NCBI GenBank assembly: GCA_009602725.1
Contig: WELB01000080.1
Span: forward strand, 404,840 to 429,312
Direction of reading: 5' to 3'
Origin: Spirogloea muscicola
Taxonomy: Eukaryota > Streptophyta > Zygnematophyceae > Spirogloeales > Spirogloeaceae
Length of the DNA stretch: 24,473 bases
Part shown: positions 12,058 to 18,961 of the stretch, piece after piece
Layout of the letters: every line of letters starts with the position of its first letter
How positions within the stretch are numbered: position 1 is the first letter of the stretch
The notes under the pieces: generated by a model
Told to the model about the DNA's origin: nothing
Seen by the model: only the letters and a program-made list of their open reading frames with translations
Database searches by the model: none
Translations under genes and position numbers: made by a program

Positions 12058-13220
12058 TCCTGCCCTGCAATCAGCGGAGCAGCAGCGACGCCTGTCAGTC
12101 AGCCCTCCAGCTGCCAGCCATCTCCTCCGAGCAATTCCGTTATGCACTCCGGATATCATTATAGCTGCAGCTCCCAGCAGAAATATCTCGTCTGCAGACT
12201 GTGTGCAAACCTGGGTACGGAGTCGTGCAATGCAGTCCTTCGGTGCACAAGCAAGGGCTGGCAAGGCCAAGCACAGTTGCCAAACGAGAATGTGCAGAGC
12301 TGCCAAGGGGACGAGGGCTGCGGAAATGCAGCAAGAGCAGGTTCGGGAGCTAAGTGTATTAGCAGAGTCGAGCGCGCCGGTGTGGCGACATCATTGCCGC
12401 CGCAATGCTGCGGGCCCCGCGTCCAGGCGCGAGGTCGAGGAGGCTGGGGGCTGTGGGTGGAGGTGGGGAGGAGCAGATGGGGGATACATAAGTGGCGGGT
12501 AGGCGAGATGACCCACCTCAGGAGGGCTGGGGGGGAGGCCCCCGCCACGGGCCCGCTGCGTGCGAGGCAAGCCGGGAGGCCGGGTAGCGTCGCGGGGCTC
12601 ACGGGCTCTGGTCACTGCAGCTCTCTCAAATGCTTGCTCTCTTTGTTCATTCCTCCTTTGGCCAGTCCACCTTCACTTGCGCTGGCCTCTCACAGCCATT
12701 CCTTTGTAAAGCAATGCAACGCAAGCGCTGTCCGTCTTTTTGTGGCTCGCCTCACCGCCATTGTTGCCTCACTGTGAACGAGCGATTGCCTTCTCCCTTC
12801 CGGTCGTTTCGGTTGTCCTCTCTCGCAGCCGCTGCCGTGCATTGGAAGAGCAGTTTATTCTCATTGCAGGAAGAAGAAAGTGCTCGCCCATGGAGGATTG
12901 GTGCTGGAAAAGCCAGCCCAAAAAAGAAGGCCCTGCGATGGAGGAGCCAGCAGCGAGGAAGGGGGGGCGCCCGCCTGGGAGGCGACCAGGAAGGTGGGCG
13001 GAAGGCGGGGGGTGGGGAGGGGGGAAGGCATCCTCGGGACAGCGGGAATCCGCGCATGGAGCGCGAGGGAGGCCAAATCCCGCCAACAATTCGGTAGTAG
13101 TGTGTATACCGGTGAGAAAAATGGGGGGCCTCCAAAAGCGTAGCCCTATGCTTGGGGAGGAGGGAGGGATGAGGGGCCGGCGGCTTCCGCGCAGCTTCCG
13201 GGCTCCCCCCGAGCTCCCCG
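12058..13220. other. Upstream region of GLR; no supported gene
   Basis: The sequence immediately upstream of the GLR start at 12057 should hold its promoter and leader on the minus strand. It is GC-rich between about 12380 and 12620 and again from 12940 to 13290. Long frames on both strands here follow from the GC bias and show no family resemblance. Copies of the short dispersed repeat start at 12681. Confidence 0.5.
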
Positions 13221-14567
13221 ATGCCCTCCACGTGGCGGGCGCTCGCGGGCCCGCCGGCCGCACGCCCCCCGCCGCCCGGACTTTGCGGGCGCTCTTCCGT
13301 GTCGGCTGCTTGCGTACTTGTGTGCTTTCCCAGCTGTGGCTCCGTCACGAACACCTGTCTGCATCTGGCTGGCCTCTTACAGCCGCTCTGGTACATCTCA
13401 GCAGCCGCATGCTTTCCCAGCTGCGACCTACTCGGACTTGCTGCTGCTCTTTTGTTGGTACTGAGCTTCCATCTGCGACGTCGTTCTGGAGCTTTGTTCT
13501 CCTCTATAGCGGGTGTTGCAACAGGGACCAGGCCCTTCCAGCTTTCCCTAACCGCAGCACTGCATGACCTCTCGTGCTCCCTACCAACACTTGCCGAGGG
13601 TCATGCAGATTTTGCGGCATGGGCACGCTGTTCCGATAGGAAAGCGCAGGCTCACTACACACACGCTGCGGACGTGCAGGCCGCCTCCGACTTGAAGGGA
13701 CTGCTCAAGGACGATAGACGTGGCCTTACCCGGCTCCTTTCAATCGGCTCCCCGGGCGCGTCGGAGTGGCTAAACGCTCTGCCGATCTACGAGTCCCTTC
13801 GGCTTTCTGACAACCTTTTCCGCACGGCGCTCCACCACGACCTTGGCCTCCCCCCCCCTTGCTTGGCTGGCATCCGCCAGTGCGAGTGTGGCCACATTGC
13901 CGACGACAAGCTCGCCTTAGCTTCGCACATGCTGAGGTGTGTTGAGGGGGGTGAGCGCATTGCCTCCCACGACCTACTAAGGGATACCATGTTTGGCATT
14001 GTGCGAGAGGCGGGATATCATCCGGCGATGGAGGTGTCTGGGATCATGCCAATCTCCTCAAGGCGCGGCAAGCCATACGTGCGGCGTCTGGACGTGGTCG
14101 CTACCCCGCGGGGCGGTGGGCCTCGTCTGCTCTTGGACGTGGTACTGATCGACGCATACAAGGCTGGCGCACCAACGTCAACCGTGTCTGGCTGGGCCAC
14201 GTCCAGCGCGGAGCGCAAGAAGGAGCGGCACTACCATGATCATCCTCGAGGGGACCATCTTTACCCGTGTGCCATGGATATCTATGGAGGCTACGGCGTG
14301 AAATGGTCCTCCCTGATCCAGCATCTGGCCCGGCTGGTTGATGCGCGTCGTCGAAGTCGGGGGGGCAGCTTGGGCCACTCCAGCATTCCGCAGGCCTTAG
14401 TTGCATATTATAGAATGCGGCTCTCGCTTAGTTTGCAGCGCTCGCAAGCATTGGCTCTTCATCAACGTGCAGGGCGCGCTCTAAGTCAGGCCTCCGGCTT
14501 TCGTGGCGGCGCTCCAGCTCCCCAAGTTAGCTTGTCAGATTTGTTTGTGCTCACCCGTGGGTACTAA
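13221..14567 (+). CDS. Retroelement-type C-terminal protein: zinc knuckle plus restriction-like endonuclease region, no reverse transcriptase
   Basis: The ORF is 448 codons ending in TAA, but only the part from about residue 110 (13550) on looks like protein; the first Met at 13221 is arbitrary. The recognisable part contains SEWLNALPIYESLRLSDNLF, a C-x-C-x12-H-x3-C cluster (CECGH to HMLRC, about residues 219-238), then RRLDVVATPRG followed by LLLDVVLIDAYKAG, and an alkaline segment with SSAERKKERHYHDH. Zinc cluster then D-x(about 14)-D is the order seen in the restriction-enzyme-like endonuclease that follows the reverse transcriptase in R2-like and other non-LTR elements. It also resembles a widespread C-terminal module of RT-like proteins in algae and fungi (from memory). 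No RT motif lies upstream, so it is probably a 5'-truncated insertion, although this stretch has no stop. Nearby short repeats and inverted fragments support a mobile origin. Family membership is an inference. Confidence 0.55.
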   Translation: MPSTWRALAGPPAARPPPPGLCGRSSVSAACVLVCFPSCGSVTNTCLHLAGLLQPLWYISAAACFPSCDLLGLAAALLLVLSFHLRRRSGALFSSIAGVATGTRPFQLSLTAALHDLSCSLPTLAEGHADFAAWARCSDRKAQAHYTHAADVQAASDLKGLLKDDRRGLTRLLSIGSPGASEWLNALPIYESLRLSDNLFRTALHHDLGLPPPCLAGIRQCECGHIADDKLALASHMLRCVEGGERIASHDLLRDTMFGIVREAGYHPAMEVSGIMPISSRRGKPYVRRLDVVATPRGGGPRLLLDVVLIDAYKAGAPTSTVSGWATSSAERKKERHYHDHPRGDHLYPCAMDIYGGYGVKWSSLIQHLARLVDARRRSRGGSLGHSSIPQALVAYYRMRLSLSLQRSQALALHQRAGRALSQASGFRGGAPAPQVSLSDLFVLTRGY

Positions 14568-15506
14568 TGTCATCTTAGGTACCTTAGATTAGGTCTCCGT
14601 ATTATGTAGCATTGTTTAGTCTGCACTCGACTCTGCCTGAACAATGTATTGGCTTGAATTGGCCTCCCTTTCAATTCATGCGCCCCGCGCGCCTTCTCTC
14701 TCTTTCTCCTTCCTTAATATGGCCTCTCAAAGCCCCCTGTGCCCCAATGGGAGATCCACACAGCCATTGCCTTCTCACAGCCATTGCCTTACATGAAGAG
14801 CGCTGTTCTCTCTTTCTGCGCTTTCTAGGTCTTGTCCTTTCCCTTTGGGCTGGGGCTCCCCAGAGTAAGCTCATCCAAAAGAGCGGGAAGGCGAGCGATG
14901 TGCATGAGGTGAAAGGGAAGCCAATTCAAGCCAATACTTCGTCCGAGCAAAAGGGGCCGAGGGCTGCGAAAAGCCAGCCTGACAAGAGTGGGGAAGGTCC
15001 GAAGTAGCCGAGAAGCGCTGGTAACGCAGTTCTCATCGAGTATCACGAAGGATGGTCACTTCGTACAACTTAGTGAGCAGCATTGAAGCCATTGCCTTCC
15101 TTTGGAAAAGAACTATTCCTGTCCGGCCACTTTGAACCTTGTCCTCTAATCTTGGGCTGGCCTTCCACAACCCTCGGTACCTTATGAACAGCTTCCTTCA
15201 TCCACGAAAAGGGAAACGTTCTATCAAAGTGAGGCAGTGGCTGTGAGAGGCCAGCCCGAATTAAGTGTACAAGGGCCTATTACAGCAATGAATGGAAGCT
15301 TGTCCCAGCAGGGATGCTATGGCTGTGAAGTCCAGCCCAAAAGAGGCTGGACAAGGTCCGAAAGGGCCTGAAAGCATCAAACGTCACGACTTCAATGGTG
15401 GCCACAAGAATGGATCTTCAATCATGCCTTGTCAGCAGCCGCAAGTCGAGTAGCTTGCAGCGTTATTGTGTCGCCACGGCGAGACTCAGAAGCAGCAGCC
15501 AAAGCG
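14568..15506. other. Repeat-rich region without a supported gene
   Basis: It contains six or more copies or half-copies of the dispersed repeat in both orientations. Short plus frames, such as 14612-15007, translate repeat sequence (the recurring peptide KSQP-K is a by-product). Nothing else was recognised. Confidence 0.5.
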
Positions 15507-15590
15507 CAGTTTCCCTGCTCGCAAGCGCACTGCAAGAGCCTGGCAACGCTGGAGCAGCATATTCAATAGGCGCATGCGGAACACCTGAGC
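15507..15590 (-). pseudogene. Inverted fragment related to the retroelement protein C-terminus
   Basis: On the minus strand this reads FRMRLLNMLLQRCQALAVRL followed by RAGKL, which aligns with YRMRLSLSLQRSQALALHQR plus AGRAL near residues 400-425 of the ORF at 13221-14567. Similarity stops at both ends and the orientation is opposite, so it is a displaced fragment of a related copy. Confidence 0.55.
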
Positions 15591-15947
15591 GAGCGGCGGG
15601 TGATCACTCACTGTGGAAGCTGCTGAAGAAGGCCTAGCCAGCGACTCCGTAAAGAGAAGAGCGCCCATAGAGAAGAGGGGCTGGCAAAGCCAACCCAAAA
15701 AGAATGGACAATGTCCAAAGCCAAAAAAAAAAGTGCCGGAAAAGGACTACACTACAAAGCACGAGACGATGCCGAGGGAGATGCAGAAAGCCCATCAAGG
15801 GCCAGCGTGCTGTATCGTCACCGGCAATGTGGCAGCGTAGATGCGTTCCTTCACGCAGCAGCCTCGCCAACTACGTGCCCCGCCTGCTCCGCCGGGTTGG
15901 ATGGGCTGATCCACAGCCGTCGCCCCCTCTCGCTCCTAACCTGTGAT

Positions 15948-15983
15948 AGCCTGTCTGACTACTACGCGCTCACTCGTGGAATA
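15948..15983 (+). pseudogene. Second fragment matching the retroelement protein C-terminal end
   Basis: The plus strand reads SLSDYYALTRGI, matching SLSDLFVLTRGY at the extreme C-terminus of the ORF ending at 14567. It is short, but both sequences are terminal in type and the neighbourhood holds another fragment. It suggests the end of a related element, just before the hairpin at 15998. Confidence 0.4.
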
Positions 15984-15997
15984 CGAGAGCCCGCTTC

Positions 15998-16033
15998 AGC
16001 CTTGCCCTGCTTCATCAGAAGCAGGGCAAGGCT
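15998..16033. repeat. Perfect inverted repeat (16-bp stem, 4-base loop)
   Basis: AGCCTTGCCCTGCTTC is followed by ATCA and then its exact reverse complement. The stem has no mismatch and would fold strongly in RNA or single-stranded DNA. It lies 15 bases after the SLSDYYALTRGI fragment, so it may be the terminal hairpin of the element or a recent foldback duplication. Confidence 0.85.
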
Positions 16034-16829
16034 CTGCCCTCTGCCAAACGCATTGGCTTTGTGTGGTCCCCAATTATTGCACTTCACTTTGCTTTCAGAA
16101 TGATCAGCTTAAATTCGATTCCATATGAAGCGCACCGCGCGCGTTCTCTGCTGTGACGCTGTCATCGAATGACTTGCAACTGTTGATGGGCTGGAAAAGG
16201 TTGGTCTTGCGGTGCCCTTGCGGTGCTCCAGCTCATTCTTGCGACCGACAGTCATCATCTCGGCCCTCATCTTGGTGGCCGCGTTTCAGGCTCCTTTGGA
16301 GTGTCACACGGCCCGAGCAAGTTCCTGCCGTAACGGTGCCGAAGCTAACTACTTCCTTAGAGACCTGCTGAATTCCACTCGCCCCTACAGTAAAGCGGCG
16401 CAACGTCCCCTGACTCCCACTTGCCAGGCTCCTTAGGAGAGCGAGCCCCTTCCTCATAGCCGGCGCGCTGCTGCAAGATAGCACCTGCTGTTGTGCACCC
16501 TGGTCAATCACTTAAAAATAGAGTTGTGACCGTCTTCGTCAAGAAGGGTCTTGCTGTGTTTAACTGTCAATGCCATCATGCCAACGGAGCACTTGCAGAC
16601 ACGACTAGTGCCACTCGCGTCGTGCGGTGGTGATAAGCTGGCACATCACTGTCTGGCACATCTAAGCGTAGTTACTATGCGTGGTAAATGATGGCATGAC
16701 TACCTAAAGAGCACTGCTCATGAATTTGCCACCTCAATCAACTCCAGATCCCAGTTCTCGATTGACTTCCCCAGCTATGAGCTATTAATCTTCTTGGGTC
16801 ATAGCTTTTACAGCACGACTTCTCAGTTG
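16034..16829. other. No recognisable content
   Basis: Both strands hold only short frames (for example 16511-16233 minus, 92 codons) without a motif, and no repeat copies were seen. Confidence 0.5.
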
Positions 16830-17420
16830 TTTAAGCAGAGCTCTCTCCCTTGAGCAGCCTTGACCTCCCACATTGTCTTGAGGTATTTATCAACAGCATA
16901 GTAATGGTTGTCTGCTTGGCTTTGACAGGGCATCAATCGTGTCGATCAAGTTCCTGAGCGGATGACCTCGGTCCAATCCTGGTGGAGTCTTACCCACAAC
17001 ATTGTGCACCACAACGGCAGCAGACTTTGGAGGTAAGCCGTGCATCTCACGTGCTTGATTAATGATCTATGACTTCGTTTTGACGTGCACTATGTCTAAT
17101 TGCCTCAACCTTACATTAGTCCTAAGAGCTCCTTATACATTAGCATGAAGATGTGCAATCAATTGCACAATCGCCTGTTGTGGATCTTGGTGCTGGTTGA
17201 GGACCTTCAACAGCCTGTGACTTTGACGAAGCACGAACCTGAAGCTTCATCGACCTGCCTGCCTGGTATAACAACTTGATATAGAGGCTTTCAATTGAGC
17301 TTCTAACCGCGTGGGCTCGTCAACATGAGAAGTCAATGTGCTTCTGGAGATGGAAGTAGTGTACACGACTGCTATTTGCCAACCTGCAAACTCATACTTG
17401 ACAAATCAAGCTGCTGATAT
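16830..17420 (-). pseudogene. Decayed unidentified coding sequence, one frame with several stops
   Basis: Starting near 17390 (AGWQIAVVYTTS) and reading to about 16895, the minus strand keeps one frame interrupted by TGA, TAA and TAG. The open blocks look like true protein: RLEAQLKASISSCYTRQAGR, HRLLKVLNQHQDPQQAIVQL, MHGLPPKSAAVVVHNVVGKT and LDRGHPLRNLIDTIDALSK. Next to the last block the frame shifts by one base and continues NHYYAVDKYLKTMWEVKAAQ before a stop near 16835. Consistent frame across about 500 nt, amphipathic composition and a single shift point to a once-functional protein or element ORF. I do not recognise the family. It could be a transposase or another element protein, given the repeat-rich setting. 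Confidence 0.45.
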
Positions 17421-17649
17421 ACTGGAGCGTCTCAATAAGACCAGCCTGGGTAGGGGAAGCTGGTATGCATGGAAGCATCAGATGTGTCCTCATCATGCCC
17501 CCACTGCGGTTTCCACTACTTCAACTCGTCGACTCCAATTTAAAAAGACGCCTTGTCACCCTACCATGTTGATCATTTTCGTCAGCTACCAAGAGTGATG
17601 TTATTGATCATTGGTGTCTTGTTGGCGACCATACAGCGGCAAGTTCTCT

Positions 17650-17960
17650 TACCTACCTGTGCAGAGCCTCAAGGTACCAATGAATCCACTTGAATTTTCT
17701 GTACGAAGAATGATCATAGGCAGCATCACTGATTGCTGATAATTCTCAAGGAGGTCGTCAACCTGTCGACCCAATTTTCCATGTACCTTGCTTGACATAT
17801 AGGGTAAATTGTTCTTTCGTTAAGATAGTGCTTTCGTGGTCGTAGATTTCTGGTCATCGTATTCGAGTTTCTCAATGGACCACAGGTTTGGCCATTGCAT
17901 TCATTATGTCATTCCACCATCGTGGGGGCCGAGCTTTAGGCATGATGTGTGTCAGGAGGC
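17650..17960 (-). pseudogene. Second block of decayed coding sequence
   Basis: The minus strand reads ARPPRWWNDIMNAMAKPVVH, then after stops TKEQFTLYVKQGTWKIGSTG and AYDHSSYRKFKWIHWYLEAL, all in one frame with at least four stop codons. The aromatic-rich blocks look genuinely protein-derived. It lies upstream of, and in the same direction as, the remnant at 16830-17420, so both may be parts of one dead ORF of more than 300 residues. Family not recognised. Confidence 0.4.
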
Positions 17961-18330
17961 ATTAGGTCAAGGCAGAAAAGATGTTATTTCTCACATATAG
18001 ACGGCATATGCTCACCTTCCCTGCATTGTAACAAAGAGGAATCTTCATTCGCATAGTAGTTGTTGTTGTATGCACATACATTAGCTCCTATGAGTCAATT
18101 CATGTTGAAGGGCTAGCTCATGTCCAGCCTCAAATGCAGCCAAAGCATACAGGATCGTTTAAGGGCTTCTGCCCTTATAGTCCATTCCTTTTTAGACTAG
18201 CCTTCTCACAGCCATCGCTTACTGTGAAGGAGCTGTTTCTCATCTTACAAATGTATCCAGACGCAACATGTGACCGATCACTGGTTCGAGGCAAGTGTTC
18301 AAGAGCTCAAATACGGCTAGGGTTGGGGGT
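17961..18330. other. No gene seen; one dispersed-repeat copy
   Basis: Apart from the short repeat at 18194-18228 nothing is recognisable. A GGTTCGA string near 18282 is not part of a tRNA. Confidence 0.5.
18194..18228. repeat. Isolated copy of the 12.7-15.7 kb dispersed repeat
   Basis: CTAGCCTTCTCACAGCCATC followed by GCTTACTGTGAAGG matches the repeat family described at 12681-15720, here about 2.5 kb from the main cluster and only about 730 bases before the BPC start codon. Confidence 0.6.
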
Positions 18331-18374
18331 GTGGGGTAAAGTGGGGGCCGATGTGGGGTAAAGTGGGGGCCGAA
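18331..18374. repeat. 22-bp tandem duplication
   Basis: Two identical adjacent copies of a 22-base unit that starts GTGGGGTAAAGTGGGGGCC, in the upstream region of the BPC gene. Confidence 0.85.
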
Positions 18375-18569
18375 TAAGCCCACCGGTCTGATTCTGGCTT
18401 TGGAAGCTCCGCCCACCGTGTGGCACTGACACGTAAGGCGGTTGACGGGGGGGGTGAGGGGAGCCGTCAAAAGCCGGCGATCTTGGGGGCGCCGGTCGTC
18501 CGGGTCGCTGAGGTCGTCCAGCCAATCTACATCGCCAGATATGCGTCGTCGAAAGAGGCAGCCAGTCTA

Positions 18570-18961
18570 CGGCGTCGCAGGGAGGGGGGGGACGGGGCAT
18601 GCGACGGAGGGAGAGGAGGGGGGGTGCCACGGCACCCCGGCGCCGATTTGACGGGATGATGACGTTCTCACCCCGGTGGAAATGCTCCTGGGAGAAACGC
18701 CCACGCATTTGAGAGGAGGGAGGTGAGGGGGAGGGAGGCGCCGGGAAACCGCTCCCCGCGGAGCCCTTCCTCCCCCTTCCCCCCTCGCCCCTCCCTCCCT
18801 CCTCGCCATGGCGGCGGCGGCCATGGCGCGGAGCCCGGCGAGGGCTTGACTTCCTCGCGGCGGACGCGGCCCGCGGCGGCGGCGGCGGCGGAGGCGGCGC
18901 CGGCGGCGGGCGCGGCGGCGGCGGCGGGCGCGGCGGCGGCGGCGGGCGCGGCGGCCGGGGC
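18570..18961 (+). promoter_or_regulatory. GC- and GA-rich upstream region of the BPC gene, with a short upstream ORF
   Basis: This stretch precedes the BPC start. It contains purine-rich GA tracts (about 18572-18622 and 18712-18745), then a GGC-repeat stretch (about 18866-18960). BBR/BPC proteins bind GA-rich DNA, so autoregulation is conceivable but unproven. An upstream ORF of 13 codons starts at ATG 18808 and ends with TGA at 18849, ahead of the main start. No TATA box is evident. Confidence 0.4.

Larger units (their letters stand above)
12681..15720. repeat. Cluster of a ~40-60 bp dispersed repeat in both orientations
   Basis: A short repeat recurs with a core GGCTGGCCTCTCACAGCC and flanks resembling CGGACCTTGTCC on one side and ATTGCCTTACTGTGAAGG on the other. 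Copies reading this way lie at about 12681-12702, 13367-13384, 14721-14788 (broken, partly doubled), 14829-14856 and 15135-15174. Copies in the opposite orientation (GCTGTGAGAGGCCAGCCC) lie at 12902-12927, 14963-15002, 15239-15260, 15321-15362 and 15677-15720. They are diverged and unevenly truncated. They surround the retroelement-like ORF, so they may be its terminal or internal repeats, or an independent short element that inserted repeatedly. Confidence 0.65.

Noticed and set aside
11813-12502. 229-codon plus-strand ORF over the GLR 5' end
   Set aside because: Antisense to GLR exon 1, which is in phase with the rest of the gene; no motif in the plus frame.
12142-13567. Overlapping long frames on both strands (for example 12142-12777 plus, 12752-13396 minus, 12740-13567 plus)
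   Set aside because: They occur in GC-rich sequence in many frames at once, with no family resemblance; typical of stop-poor composition.
14612-15007. 131-codon plus ORF with KSQPDKSGEGPK end
   Set aside because: It translates copies of the dispersed short repeat; the same peptide motif appears wherever the repeat falls in frame.
16290-16380. GTAACGGTGCCGAAGC stretch that recalls large-subunit rRNA
   Set aside because: Order of bases does not match the conserved GGCCGTAACTATAACGG core and no flanking rRNA helices are seen.
18270-18310. GGTTCGA string resembling a tRNA T-loop
   Set aside because: No pairing T stem, anticodon arm or acceptor stem could be fitted around it.
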